64,000 nucleotides of DNA, taken from contig NZ_CP017715.1 in NCBI RefSeq assembly GCF_001854125.1, positions 62,001 through 126,000 of the forward strand. Direction: 5' to 3'. A program made the translations under genes and the position numbers. The DNA is from Marinobacter salinus (GTDB lineage Bacteria; Pseudomonadota; Gammaproteobacteria; Pseudomonadales; Oleiphilaceae). Shown here in pieces: positions 8,937 to 18,820 of the stretch; the first letter of the stretch is position 1, and each line of letters opens with the position of its first letter. The notes below the pieces were generated by a model. It saw only the letters and a list, made by a program, of their open reading frames with translations. It was not told where the DNA came from and ran no database searches.

Positions 8937-10418
8937 ATGACACTCTTCCAAAATCGTGTTGCGGGAATAATAGCCGGCCCGCTGGTATTGGGTGTAATTT
9001 CCGCCTGCGGAGGAGGCAGTGTGGGGGTTGATATTGCCGATGGCGGAATCCGTGGCACTGGCTCCAGCGTGGGACCGGTTTCCGGTTTCGGAAGTGTGTT
9101 CGTAAACGGCGTTGAGTTCTTTACAGATGAGATCCTCAATCAGAGGGTGGATAGCAATGACGGGGTCGAGACTGAGGGCGACCTTCAGGAAGGCATGATT
9201 CTCCGGGTGAATGGAGAGTGGCAGCCCGATGGAACCGGCACGGCCGAGTCCATGGAATACGACGATAGCCTTCGGGGTACGGTATCGAACCCGGTGCTGG
9301 ATGTTGCCGGTGAGCGGCTCGACTTTACTATCCACAATCAGCCCGTCTTTGCCGACCTGCAAACGGTTTTCAAGGGCACAACATTTACGACCCTCGCGTC
9401 GGGTGAGTTTGTTCGGGTCAGTGCCTGGCGGCAGGCGGACGGCGGTTATCGGGCGAGTTTTGTCGGCGCCGCACCGGCATCCATCGGTGCTGATCCGGTG
9501 GAAGTGGAAGGTCCTGTAGATGCGAACTCTGCTCAGTCCGGCCAGTTCACCATGAACGGCCTGGTGATTGAATATGACACCACCGATTTCGGTGAAGGTC
9601 TTTCATCTTCAGACCTTACCGAGGGACGCTACCTGGAGGTCGAGGGCGGCATGGTCGGAGGCGTGCTTGTCGCGACTCAAATCCAACAGGATGATTTCCG
9701 TCGTTATCAGGCAGACGGTGAGGATATCGAACTGTCCGGCCCCGTTTCATCCAGCTACGATCCTGCCGATGAGTCTTTCACCCTGAACGGTCTGACCATC
9801 GTCGTTACTGATAGCACCGAATTTGATCAGGTCACCCGCGAGGGTCTGGTTGAAGGTCTTTTGGTTCAGGTCGAAGGAGACTTCGTGTCCGGGTCGGTGG
9901 TGCAGGCGACCGAGATTGAGCTGCGGGAGGGCAATGCCGAGATTAAAGGGCCTATTGATCCGGGCACGTTGCCGGCTGAAGGCCAGTTCGAAGTTGGCGG
10001 AGTCATCGTCAGAACCACGTCAAGCACAACTATTACTGATGACGAAAGCGAAAGCAGGCTGACACTGACAGACCTGGTATCGAGTGCCGGCACGGTGCTG
10101 GTGGAGGTTGCCGGACTGGAACGCCAGGATGGCTCTGGCACTACCTACATTGATGCGATCAAGATCGAGAGCGAGGGGCCCGATGACGGCGTTGACAGCA
10201 GCTTCGAGCTTGCGGGTGAGTTACAGGCCATAGATGGATTCTCTATTACGGTTCTCGGTGTGAAAATGGACGCGAACGACGGCGCGTTTGATGGTGTTTC
10301 CAGAACGAGCCTGCAAAACCTGTTAGCCTCCGGCGCTCCTGTTTACATTGAAGTGGTCTATACGACCAGCTCTGTCGGAACCGGATACGTCGCGACCGAG
10401 ATAGAACTCGAAGAATAG
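8937..10418 (+). CDS. DUF5666 domain lipoprotein 2
   Basis: Predicted lipoprotein of 493 residues, paralogue of the product at 6574. The signal peptide ends in the lipobox VISAC, followed by a Gly-rich linker and VSGFGSVFVNGVEF. Shared blocks with the first copy include YDDSLRG, RVSAW and RASFVGA in the same order. Five or so repeats of about 70 residues alternate short NGL/VNGI beta motifs with VEVEG. It starts two bases after the DUF6502 stop, so it is co-transcribed with it. Its role is unknown; the sequence suggests a secreted, beta-rich surface or periplasmic protein. Confidence 0.8.
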   Translation: MTLFQNRVAGIIAGPLVLGVISACGGGSVGVDIADGGIRGTGSSVGPVSGFGSVFVNGVEFFTDEILNQRVDSNDGVETEGDLQEGMILRVNGEWQPDGTGTAESMEYDDSLRGTVSNPVLDVAGERLDFTIHNQPVFADLQTVFKGTTFTTLASGEFVRVSAWRQADGGYRASFVGAAPASIGADPVEVEGPVDANSAQSGQFTMNGLVIEYDTTDFGEGLSSSDLTEGRYLEVEGGMVGGVLVATQIQQDDFRRYQADGEDIELSGPVSSSYDPADESFTLNGLTIVVTDSTEFDQVTREGLVEGLLVQVEGDFVSGSVVQATEIELREGNAEIKGPIDPGTLPAEGQFEVGGVIVRTTSSTTITDDESESRLTLTDLVSSAGTVLVEVAGLERQDGSGTTYIDAIKIESEGPDDGVDSSFELAGELQAIDGFSITVLGVKMDANDGAFDGVSRTSLQNLLASGAPVYIEVVYTTSSVGTGYVATEIELEE

Positions 10419-10576
10419 CGACCACCGTTTCGTTCCCCCAACTGTCTGCAACAAATTCATACATAAAAACGTCCCGTTTTGGTCCGCGTTTTGCTAAAAG
10501 TATGACCATACGTATCGCAAGGGACACTGAACACTACCGTGCAGGATGCTGAAGCACACACGTTGACGGAGTCTGT

Positions 10577-12517
10577 ATGACCCCTCGTTTTCTGAAAAAG
10601 CTGGTCACGAGCCGGCTCTTAAGACCTGTTTTCCTGATACTGGTTATCGCCGGTGTGGTACAGGTGGTGGTCAGCCAGTGGCTGATTTCAAGCCAGGTTG
10701 AACGCCTGGTAAATACGGCAGGCTCCGCGCTTGAGGCCAGTAGTGATCAGGTCAGCGAGTCGTTTGGTGAAACCCGCGAGGATGTGCGGGGGCGCCTGCA
10801 GACCATGCGGGCGAAGACCATCGACGAACTTGCCGATGAACTGACCCGACAGCAGACCGAACAGCAGGAGCGCGTGGCCAGCAATGTTCGCACGGCGGTG
10901 ATGGCCGAGGCACAGGGGTTGGCGAACGTATTGGCATCGGTCGCAGCGCCCTTGATCTGGGACCGGGACGTTCCCCGCCTGACCGATCTGGTGGAACTGG
11001 CGGACGCGCGGGAATCGGTATTGTTCGCCATTTATTATGACCAGTACGGCGAACGCATGACGCGCTACGTTGACCGCACGGATGACCGGGTACGCACCTT
11101 AATGGATCAGGGTGAAGGCCGGGGTGCGGCAAATAAGGTCCTGGATGCGGCAAGCCGTGACCCCAATGTGGTCATTATCACCGCCGACATCAAACCTCAG
11201 GGGTCCTCCATAGGCCAGCTCAAACTCGGATTGTCGTTGGAAGGGATTAATGCCGACCTGGCTCAGCTCGAAAAAGAGTTCAGTGCCACCATCAAGGGCA
11301 GTATTGGTGCATCGCGGGAGACTCTTGAAGCAGAAACGGAGCAGGTTAACCAGCGGCTTCAGCAACAGCTCGCGGTAATGGGCTCCGATACCCAGTCCCG
11401 CATCCAGAGCACCGTCGAAGCGCTGAACCGGGAGGCGTCCAGTCTTTCGACTAATCTTTCTATCCTGGCGATTGGCTCGGTGGTCGTCCTGATTATTCTG
11501 GTGGCGGCGGTGCTCGGTGGCGGCTTGTTGCCGCGGGTCCTGCGCCTGAGTTCAGCGATCTGGGACATTTCCGCCGGTGAGGCCGATCTGACCCGCCGTG
11601 TCACCCTCAAGGGCAAGGATGAGTTGACGGAAATGGCACGGGGCGTGAACCAGTTTATAGCCCGTATTCAGGAACTGGTTTCCGATGTGAAGGGCTCAGC
11701 CGAGTCGGCTGCGGGCCAGGCTCGGGAACAGGGCGACATCAGTCGTGATGCGGTGGCTGCGGTTAATCATCAGCAGCAGGAAGTGGCCGAGGTATCGGAA
11801 ACCATGGCCGCCATGTCCCGAAGCATTTCCGAGGTTGCCGAAAGCATCCAGGAAGTTGCCGGTTCGGTGCAGAGTGTGAATGCAGAAAGTGAGGCAACGG
11901 CGGGCATTTCCCGGGATGTGCGTAACCGGCTTGATCACGTTGTGCGGAATGTCGAGGAAGCCGTTGCAGCCGTCAATGAGCTGAACAACCGGAGTACCGA
12001 AATCAACTCGGTCCTGTCCGTGATCGGTGCCATTGCCGAACAAACCAACCTGCTCGCTCTTAATGCCGCTATCGAAGCCGCCAGGGCCGGGGAGTCCGGG
12101 CGAGGCTTTGCAGTGGTTGCCGACGAAGTACGCACTCTGGCCAGTCGGACCCAGGAATCTACAACGGAAATTGAGGCGATCATTGAGCGGCTGCAGAAAG
12201 GCAGCCGGCAGGCCGTCTCGGTGATCGATCAGGTATCGGGTCAGGTGGCAGAGTCCTCCACGGAGTTCCGCCGGGCTGATGAGCATTTTGAACAGATCAA
12301 CCAGTTGCTCGGAAGCCTGCAGGAGCGTGCACTGAGTATTTCTTCCGTGGCGGAAGAAGAAGGGCGGCATGCGGGCAAGGTCAGTGTCAGCGTTGAGGAC
12401 ATTGCCCGTTCATCGGAAACCACGGTGGAAGCCATTCAGCGATCGGACAATGCCAGTCGGCAGATCGGCGAATTGCTGGCCGCGCTTCAGGCCAAGGCGT
12501 CACAGTTTCGGGTCTGA
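10577..12517 (+). CDS. Methyl-accepting chemotaxis protein
   Basis: Inner-membrane chemoreceptor of 646 residues. Membrane segment 1 is at about 15-35, a periplasmic sensor region of about 250 residues follows (helical, no recognised ligand domain), membrane segment 2 at about 294-317, a HAMP domain at about 318-368, then the cytoplasmic signalling domain whose conserved tip ([20 protein letters not shown]) lies at 487-506. It ends without an obvious CheR-binding pentapeptide. Ligand unknown. The ACGGAG ribosome site precedes ATG 10577. It stands alone between the DUF5666 unit and the convergent nitronate monooxygenase gene. Confidence 0.93.
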   Translation: MTPRFLKKLVTSRLLRPVFLILVIAGVVQVVVSQWLISSQVERLVNTAGSALEASSDQVSESFGETREDVRGRLQTMRAKTIDELADELTRQQTEQQERVASNVRTAVMAEAQGLANVLASVAAPLIWDRDVPRLTDLVELADARESVLFAIYYDQYGERMTRYVDRTDDRVRTLMDQGEGRGAANKVLDAASRDPNVVIITADIKPQGSSIGQLKLGLSLEGINADLAQLEKEFSATIKGSIGASRETLEAETEQVNQRLQQQLAVMGSDTQSRIQSTVEALNREASSLSTNLSILAIGSVVVLIILVAAVLGGGLLPRVLRLSSAIWDISAGEADLTRRVTLKGKDELTEMARGVNQFIARIQELVSDVKGSAESAAGQAREQGDISRDAVAAVNHQQQEVAEVSETMAAMSRSISEVAESIQEVAGSVQSVNAESEATAGISRDVRNRLDHVVRNVEEAVAAVNELNNRSTEINSVLSVIGAIAEQTNLLALNAAIEAARAGESGRGFAVVADEVRTLASRTQESTTEIEAIIERLQKGSRQAVSVIDQVSGQVAESSTEFRRADEHFEQINQLLGSLQERALSISSVAEEEGRHAGKVSVSVEDIARSSETTVEAIQRSDNASRQIGELLAALQAKASQFRV

Positions 12518-12566
12518 GCGCCCGGGACTGAATGCATGAGGCACCGTGTCGGGTGTCTCCAGGCGC

Positions 12567-13532
12567 TTACCCCAGCAGTCGTGAGCGAGCCTGGCCATAC
12601 TCCTTCCTGAGGCGTTCAACCAGTTCATGAACACTGACAACATCGTGAATCTGGCTTACGCCCTGGCCGGCTGACCAGACCGTTTTCCAGGCTTTCGCTT
12701 CATCATCGACCGGCTTCAGTTTCTCTCCATAATTGATGTCTCCGGCTTCGTTGAGCTTGTCCATCGGGTACCCGGCTGCTTCCAGGCTCTGTCGCATAAA
12801 GCTGGCCGGCACACCGGAAACCACAGGGGTATGAATAATGTCTCCTGATACGGCCTCAATGATCATGTTCCGGTAGGCCTCTTCCGCCAGGGATTCGCTG
12901 GTGTTGATAAATCGTGTGCCCATGTAGGCCAGATCCGCACCCAGGGCCTGGGCAGCCAGCAGGTCCTCGCCGTGGGAAAGTCCGCCGGCCAGCAGAATGG
13001 TGCCGTCGAATACCTCCCGGATTTCATGCACCAGCACAATCGGATTGATCGTACCGGCATGGCCGCCTGCACCTGCCGCGACTGCAATAACGCCATCGAC
13101 TCCGGCTTCGGCTGCTTTGCGGGCATGCTTCTGGTTGGTCACGTCGTGGAAAACCAGGCCGCCGTAACTGTGAACGGCGTCCACCACCTGGCTGGCGGCC
13201 CCGAGTGACGTGATAATGATGGGGACCTTGTGCTTCACACACAGCTCCAGGTCCGCCTGCCAGCGGGGGTTGCTCCGGTGCACGATCAGATTGACGGCGT
13301 AGGGCGCCACTCTGGCTTCCGGGGTGTTTTCACGAGCACGGTCGAGTTCATTGTTCATCTGTTCGAGCCATGCTTCGAAGCCTTCGCTGGAGCGTTGGTT
13401 CAGGGCCGGAAAGCTGCCCACGATGCCCTCCTTGCAGCATGCCAGCGCCAGCTCGGGGCCGGAGATAAGAAACATGGGGGCAGCCACCAGGGGCAAAGAC
13501 AGGGATTCCTTCAGAGAAGCGGGCAATGCCAT
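12567..13532 (-). CDS. Nitronate monooxygenase (2-nitropropane dioxygenase family)
   Basis: FMN-dependent TIM-barrel enzyme of 321 residues that would oxidise alkyl nitronates such as propionate 3-nitronate. The opening LPLVAAPMFLISGPELALACC, the VAAGAGGHAG loop that binds FMN phosphate and the GADLAYMGTRFINTSES stretch are typical of the family. Cytosolic, no signal peptide. Starts at ATG 13532 and is convergent with the chemoreceptor gene. Substrate within the family is not decidable from sequence. Confidence 0.88.
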   Translation of the reverse strand: MALPASLKESLSLPLVAAPMFLISGPELALACCKEGIVGSFPALNQRSSEGFEAWLEQMNNELDRARENTPEARVAPYAVNLIVHRSNPRWQADLELCVKHKVPIIITSLGAASQVVDAVHSYGGLVFHDVTNQKHARKAAEAGVDGVIAVAAGAGGHAGTINPIVLVHEIREVFDGTILLAGGLSHGEDLLAAQALGADLAYMGTRFINTSESLAEEAYRNMIIEAVSGDIIHTPVVSGVPASFMRQSLEAAGYPMDKLNEAGDINYGEKLKPVDDEAKAWKTVWSAGQGVSQIHDVVSVHELVERLRKEYGQARSRLLG

Positions 13533-13662
13533 GACTATTCCTTATTTTTTGTTGGAACTTTTGTAGGATATAAGTGATCTTAGCCTGCCTTGGTTGCCCT
13601 GAAAATGGTTGCCTGCTAACGAATTCATGGAAAACCAGCTACCCACAATAAGGAGCCCAACC

Positions 13663-14394
13663 ATGGGTGAAGCAAAACGTCGCAAGGAAACCGGAGCACC
13701 GCCACCCCGGAAAAGCAAAAGCAACAAGCCGCTGTATATTGGCATTGGTGCGCTGGTGCTGGCAGTTGTGGTCACAGGTCTCTTCTTTCTGACAGCAGAG
13801 CCGGAACCCACGTCCGATGGACTGCCGGTTGCCGCGCCCACAGCGGACCCATTTCCGGCGCAGCTCGATCAGTACGGTGTTTCGGTAGGCTCTGAAACCG
13901 CCCCCGTGGTGGTCCGGGAGTTCGCGGATTATCAGTGCCCTGCGTGCGGTCGGTTTGCCGATGCCAGTAAGCAGCTGAAACAGGAATTCGTGGAAACGGG
14001 CAAGGTCCGGTTTGTTTATTTCGATCTGCCGCTTCAGCAGCACCAGAATGCCTTGCCGGCGGCCATGGCAGCCCGGTGTGCTGGTGACCAGGAGGCATAC
14101 TGGGGCATGCATGATCGCCTCTTCAGCTCTCAGACAGAGTGGAGTGGCTCCGGCGATCCGGTGGCAACCTTCACCCGCTATGCAAACGACCTTGGCCTTG
14201 AAGAGCGCCGTTTCCGCAGGTGCATGACCACAGACCTGCATCTTGAAGATATCGAGCAGAGCCGCCGTGCTGCCATGCAGCTGAGAGTGACCAGCACCCC
14301 GACGGTACTGGTAGACAACATTCGGTTGACCCGCCCCGGATGGGGGCAGATGTCCGCTGTCGTTGAGCGCGAGCTGGCCAGCAAAGCCGAATAA
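13663..14394 (+). CDS. Membrane-anchored DsbA-family thiol oxidoreductase
   Basis: A 243-residue protein with a basic N-terminus (MGEAKRRKETG), one membrane segment at about 24-43 and a periplasmic thioredoxin-fold domain with CPAC at residues 92-95. The cis-Pro loop reads TSTPTVLVD. This is the DsbA/DsbG-like layout of thioredoxin_4 proteins that act on periplasmic disulfides. ATG 13663 has an AAGGAG ribosome site; an upstream in-frame start at 13609 would add 18 residues before the basic region and is less likely. Direction of the redox reaction is unknown. Confidence 0.83.
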   Translation: MGEAKRRKETGAPPPRKSKSNKPLYIGIGALVLAVVVTGLFFLTAEPEPTSDGLPVAAPTADPFPAQLDQYGVSVGSETAPVVVREFADYQCPACGRFADASKQLKQEFVETGKVRFVYFDLPLQQHQNALPAAMAARCAGDQEAYWGMHDRLFSSQTEWSGSGDPVATFTRYANDLGLEERRFRRCMTTDLHLEDIEQSRRAAMQLRVTSTPTVLVDNIRLTRPGWGQMSAVVERELASKAE

Positions 14395-14536
14395 AGGCCT
14401 GCATTGGCCCGCTGCGGCCAATCCGCACTTGATCGTGAGCCAGAGTTGGTTAAAATTTGCGCCCTCTCTGGCTCCGGCCTTTGAACACAATTAAACCCAT
14501 GCTCCGGATTTACGATCCGGCCCGCAGGAGATACCG

Positions 14537-15556
14537 ATGAGCAACAACGTTGTTGTCTGCGCGCTCTACAAGTTCGCAGTCCTGAATGATTACAAATCCC
14601 TCCGCCAGCCTCTGCTGGATCTTATGCTGGAAAAAGACGTCCACGGCACCCTGCTGCTGGCACGTGAAGGCATTAACGGAACCATCGCTGGCAGCCGTGA
14701 AGGTATTGATGCCGTAAAGGCCTGGATTGGTAGTGATGAACGTTTCGATGGTATCGACTACAAAGAGTCATTTGTGGACATTCAGCCATTCAAACGCACC
14801 AAAGTGAAGCTCAAGAAAGAGATCGTCACCATGGGCGTAGAAGGGATCGATCCGAAGCGCATAGTCGGTACCTATGTCGATCCCAAAGAATGGAACGATT
14901 TGATCTCGGATCCGGATGTGGTTCTGGTGGATACCCGTAACCAGTATGAAGTGGAAATCGGTACCTTCAAAAACGCGGTGAATCCGGCTACCGATACCTT
15001 CCGCGAGTTCCCGGAATACGTGAAGCAGAACCTTGATCCGTCCAGGCACAAGAAGGTCGCCATGTTCTGTACCGGTGGCATTCGCTGTGAAAAGTCCACT
15101 GCGTATCTGAAGGAGCAGGGTTTTGAGGAGGTGTATCACCTCAAGGGCGGAATCCTCAAATACCTGGAAGATGTGCCGCAAGAGCAAAGCCTCTGGCGCG
15201 GAGAGTGCTTCGTTTTTGATGACCGGGTAACGGTGAACCATAACCTGGAGCGGGGTGAGTTCGACCAGTGCCACGCCTGCCGGCGCCCGATCACCGAAGA
15301 CGACAAGCAGCGCCCGGAGTATGAGCAGGGCGTGAGCTGCCATCAGTGCATTGATTCACTGACGGAAGCGCAAAAAGCCCGCTTTGCGGAGCGTGAGCAT
15401 CAGATGCGACTGGCAGAGCAGCGCGGAGAAGCCCATGTTGGCGGCGAAGCGGCGCGTATTATTGCGGAACGCAAGGCTCGTAAGAAGGCAGAGCGTGAGC
15501 GCCAGGCGCAAAAAAGCCTGGCGGGTGAAAAAGCGCGTAAAACCGCAAGGGCCTGA
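14537..15556 (+). CDS. trhO: tRNA uridine(34) hydroxylase, rhodanese-type
   Basis: Oxygen-dependent enzyme that hydroxylates U34 of some tRNAs as the first step to 5-methoxyuridine or cmo5U. The 339-residue protein has an N-terminal ferredoxin-like domain, a rhodanese domain with [12 protein letters not shown] near 131-142 and the loop CTGGIRCEK with Cys178, and a C-terminal Cys cluster (CHACRRP, CHQC). This is the layout of YceA/TrhO. The C-terminus is a charged Lys/Arg-rich tail. CAGGAG precedes the ATG. Its stop abuts the convergent DUF523 gene with no gap. Confidence 0.92.
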   Translation: MSNNVVVCALYKFAVLNDYKSLRQPLLDLMLEKDVHGTLLLAREGINGTIAGSREGIDAVKAWIGSDERFDGIDYKESFVDIQPFKRTKVKLKKEIVTMGVEGIDPKRIVGTYVDPKEWNDLISDPDVVLVDTRNQYEVEIGTFKNAVNPATDTFREFPEYVKQNLDPSRHKKVAMFCTGGIRCEKSTAYLKEQGFEEVYHLKGGILKYLEDVPQEQSLWRGECFVFDDRVTVNHNLERGEFDQCHACRRPITEDDKQRPEYEQGVSCHQCIDSLTEAQKARFAEREHQMRLAEQRGEAHVGGEAARIIAERKARKKAERERQAQKSLAGEKARKTARA

Positions 15557-16504
15557 TCAGACCCTGTTGCGCAAGCCCAGCTCATCGGGGTAGGGCGTAA
15601 GGTATTTCTGGGCGTGCAGATAGTCCACCGGCTCGCGGCGCTGGGCCATGCGCAAGAGGGTCATCGGCACCACCAGAGGTACCTCGCCGCGGCGATAGGC
15701 CTCCATCTGTTCCATCAGTACTTTCCTGTCCTCATCCCCCATGGAGTCACGCAGGTAACCCATCAGGTGCTGCATGGCATTCATGTGGGAGCCGCGGCTG
15801 ACTCTCTTGTTCATGGCGTCCATAAATGAGCGGATGTAACGGTCGGCGATGTCTTCGAGAGGTTCGGATTTCAGGTCACCGAGCATGGGTCCCAGCTCGC
15901 GGTAGATCTTTTCGGAATGGGCGAGAAGCTGGAACTTGTGACGGGTATGAAATTCGATCAGGGCTTTGGCTGTGAGGCATTCTCCAGCCACATTCTGCAT
16001 CCAGTCATCGTAGGCGAACACGCGCTCAATGAAATTCTCCCGGAGCGTATCATCGTTCAGGCGGCCTTCCTCTTCTACCGGCATCAGCGGGTAAGCCTTG
16101 ATGAGGGCCTCCGCAAACATGCCGCGACCATCTCGGCGGACTACCTGACCATTTTCGTTATGAACCTTGATTCTCTCCATGCCGCAACTGGGTGACTTTG
16201 CCATCAGGATGTAGCCCCGGAGGTCGGCCAGGCTGGGAATGATCTGGTCAATGAAGGCCTGCATGGCCTCGGTGTGATCAGCGGTTCCCCTGGTTTCAAT
16301 CAGCCGTATACCCTCGGGATATTCCCTCAGGTGGATGGCCGGGCGAGGCACGCCAAGGCCGGCCTCCAGTTCCGGGCAGATAGAGCGGAATTCGAAATGT
16401 TTCGAGAGCACTTGTGTGCAGTAGCGGGAGTGTTTGTGGCCACCATCATGGCGGACTTCCTTGCCCAGCAGACAGGTGCTGATACCAACGGGAATATCGC
16501 TCAC
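15557..16504 (-). CDS. DUF523 and DUF1722 domain protein (YbgA-like)
   Basis: A 315-residue protein in two parts. The N-terminal DUF523 part starts VGISTCLLGKEVRHDGGHK and carries ICPELEAGLGVPR and the SPSCG motif; the C-terminal DUF1722 (YbgA) part begins near residue 190 with HTRHKFQLLAHS and contains the YHRGEVPL-like YRRGEVPLVVP motif. The start codon is GTG at 16504, placed nine bases after CGGAG. DUF523 cysteines suggest a metal or Fe-S site; the biochemical role is not established. In other bacteria the family is often beside photolyase genes, but none is seen here. Confidence 0.85.
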   Translation of the reverse strand: MSDIPVGISTCLLGKEVRHDGGHKHSRYCTQVLSKHFEFRSICPELEAGLGVPRPAIHLREYPEGIRLIETRGTADHTEAMQAFIDQIIPSLADLRGYILMAKSPSCGMERIKVHNENGQVVRRDGRGMFAEALIKAYPLMPVEEEGRLNDDTLRENFIERVFAYDDWMQNVAGECLTAKALIEFHTRHKFQLLAHSEKIYRELGPMLGDLKSEPLEDIADRYIRSFMDAMNKRVSRGSHMNAMQHLMGYLRDSMGDEDRKVLMEQMEAYRRGEVPLVVPMTLLRMAQRREPVDYLHAQKYLTPYPDELGLRNRV

Positions 16505-16533
16505 GTAAAAGTCTCCGGAATGTAAAACGACTT

Positions 16534-16552
16534 CTGTAATACGTGATTACAG
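16534..16552. promoter_or_regulatory. Dyad CTGTAAT-N5-ATTACAG upstream of the DUF523/DUF1722 gene
   Basis: Perfect seven-base inverted repeat 30 bases before the GTG start, in the intergenic gap between that gene and the glycosyltransferase gene. Position and symmetry suit an operator, possibly MerR-type, but no cognate regulator is adjacent. Confidence 0.4.
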
Positions 16553-16582
16553 TCTAAACCGATCATCGAGGATAGAGGAACC

Positions 16583-18820
16583 TCATTTCTTGCGGCGTTT
16601 GTGCTGTTTTTTATCTGCCAGCGCGAGGGTGTTGGCGTAGATGGCGCGAACGTCCCGCGCGAACTGCTCCACCGAAAAGTCTTTCGCGAACGCCAGGGCC
16701 CGCCCCGCCATTTCCTGCCGTAACTCATCATCCTCAAGCAGGCGTTTGACCTCTTCAACCCACTGGGTCTGTTTCTCCGGTGTCTTGAAGCCGTTAAATC
16801 CATGCCGGATGACATCATCAATACCGCTGGAGCGAACAGCAACCACGGGCAGACCGGCCGCCATGGCTTCGAGAATGACCATGCCCTGGGTTTCGGACTT
16901 TGAGGCGAACAGGAACACGTCTCCCAGGCGATACCAGATTGCCATTTCCTCTGGCGGCACCGCTCCCACAAGGTTGAAATGCTCTTGCAGGTTCAGATCA
17001 TTGATTTTCTGTTGCAACCGGTCCCGTTGGTGGCCGTCGCCAATCATCAGAAAGCGGAACGGCACCTCGCTTTCATGGCGCAGGGTATCAATGGCCTCGA
17101 TCATGAAATCGATATTCTTTTCATTTGAGAGTCGGGACACACTGACAAAGACCTTCTCGTCGGTCAGTTTCAGTTTCTCCCGCAGCTGGCTGATCTCCTC
17201 ATCGCTGACGTCCTGAAAACGCTGATACTCAATACCCGTAGGCTGCACAAACGTTGGAGTTTTGACACCAATCATGCGCAGGTACTCCTCGGTAGAGTCT
17301 GTCGGCACTATCACCCCGTCGCACTTATTGGCAAAGTGTTTGGTCAGGGCGTGGGAGATCAGGTTCCGGAACAACATGCCGGGTAGTGGCACGAAGTGGG
17401 CGTAATGCTCCAGTCGGGTGTGGTAGGTGTAAACCGCGGGTACCTTCAGCGCTCTGGCCATGAACAGCCCCAGAGAGCCCAGCCAGAAAGGGTGATGCAG
17501 GTGGATAATATCCGGACAGAACGCTTTTACGCCTTTACGGATCCGGGCCAGGAAAATATTGGCCAGCCGGAATTCCCGTTTTTCGCCCATGGCCAGCAGC
17601 GAGGGAACCCGGAGCACGTGTTCTTCGTTCTCTGGCTGGTCTTTGTAGCGAGGCGCAACAATCAGGAGTTTGTCACCCAGCGCTTCCAGACCGCGCCGCA
17701 GTCGTTCGATGGAAATGGGCACGCCGCCGATAAACGGCAGATAGTTGTTGGTGAACATCACGACCCGAAGCGGTTTTTCCAGCCAGGGCGAAGGGTCCAG
17801 GTCGTAATCGGGGTAGTAGTCTTTGGCCACAAAAATGGTGGTGTAGAGCTTGATGGTGATGGCAACAAACACCGCCAGGATCAGGATAAAGTTCAGATAG
17901 CCCGAATACAGCAGTGAGTAGATGAAGAACCAGAGGCTTTCGAGTTGTTTGAGAATGGGGCGTTGCCCCACTTGCAGCCGTTGCAGAGAGTGGGTGATTT
18001 CGCCATCCGCTCCGACTTCAACCCGGACAAAGTGATAAAAGCTCGTGTCGTTGTTAAGTACCAGCCCACCGGCACCGCCGGTGGTGATGAACTCGGTATT
18101 GCCCCGTTTTTCCTCGGAGTAGAGCGACAGGTTGGCCGAGAACACCAGGTCCACATTGTGCGTGTCTAACTGCCGCAGGAGCGCCTGCCGGAATTCCGGA
18201 GGCTCCAGATAATCGTCCTTCTGGTCGAAGGGCGGATTCTGGTCAGGCTTCAAGGGCGGGTGTCCGATAAACAGAATCCGGGCCTCGGAATCGTCCTGGG
18301 TTAACAGATCATTGAGCCAGCGAATCTGCCATTTCCAGGGTGTTTTACCGGTACTGTCGAGGAAGATCAGTCGGCTGCTGCCTGCCCGGATACTGAAAAA
18401 GTGGGGACCAAAGTGATCGTAGAAACGAAAGCTGCCAAAGTCCTCATACTCGTGAGCTCCGAAGGTCAGAAGCCAGGGGATGGTGAGGTGGCTCAGGCTG
18501 CCATAAAGCGCCCGGTACTTGTCTTCACCGCCGCCGCTGACGGCATTGCCTGCCGATACCAGAAAATCGATGCCGGAGGCGTTCAGCTCCGGGATTATGC
18601 GCTCCTCGAAAATACCGATCGAGTTATTGATGTTGCCCACAACGGCAAAGGAGAACGGTGTATCCCTGCTGACTTTCTGGTGAATTCGCTCCACTTCCGC
18701 CGTATGCAGGCCTTTGAAATCCTTCATGAAAAGATTGAGGTAGGTCTTGTAGCCCACCAGCAGGATCACGATCAACAGGCAAACATAGAAAAGCAGTTTC
18801 AGCGGGTTGCGGAAAATCAT
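16583..18820 (-). CDS. Phosphoesterase-like domain fused to a GT4-type glycosyltransferase
   Basis: A 745-residue membrane protein. A membrane segment at about 8-27 leads into an extracytoplasmic domain (about 50-300) with the order of calcineurin-like phosphoesterases. A second hydrophobic pair (about 310-340) precedes a GT4 glycosyltransferase with HLHHPFWLGSLG, TYHTRLEHY and the C-terminal EAMAAGLPVVAV-GIDD signature. In the phosphoesterase part the metal ligands look eroded: VVGNINNS, SAGNAVSGG, GAHEYED and GHPPLKP stand where GDxH, GDxxD, GNHE and GHxH are usual, so it may be catalytically dead. The start overlaps the flippase-like gene stop (ATGA), implying joint synthesis and export of a glycolipid. 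Confidence 0.82.
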   Translation of the reverse strand: MIFRNPLKLLFYVCLLIVILLVGYKTYLNLFMKDFKGLHTAEVERIHQKVSRDTPFSFAVVGNINNSIGIFEERIIPELNASGIDFLVSAGNAVSGGGEDKYRALYGSLSHLTIPWLLTFGAHEYEDFGSFRFYDHFGPHFFSIRAGSSRLIFLDSTGKTPWKWQIRWLNDLLTQDDSEARILFIGHPPLKPDQNPPFDQKDDYLEPPEFRQALLRQLDTHNVDLVFSANLSLYSEEKRGNTEFITTGGAGGLVLNNDTSFYHFVRVEVGADGEITHSLQRLQVGQRPILKQLESLWFFIYSLLYSGYLNFILILAVFVAITIKLYTTIFVAKDYYPDYDLDPSPWLEKPLRVVMFTNNYLPFIGGVPISIERLRRGLEALGDKLLIVAPRYKDQPENEEHVLRVPSLLAMGEKREFRLANIFLARIRKGVKAFCPDIIHLHHPFWLGSLGLFMARALKVPAVYTYHTRLEHYAHFVPLPGMLFRNLISHALTKHFANKCDGVIVPTDSTEEYLRMIGVKTPTFVQPTGIEYQRFQDVSDEEISQLREKLKLTDEKVFVSVSRLSNEKNIDFMIEAIDTLRHESEVPFRFLMIGDGHQRDRLQQKINDLNLQEHFNLVGAVPPEEMAIWYRLGDVFLFASKSETQGMVILEAMAAGLPVVAVRSSGIDDVIRHGFNGFKTPEKQTQWVEEVKRLLEDDELRQEMAGRALAFAKDFSVEQFARDVRAIYANTLALADKKQHKRRKK

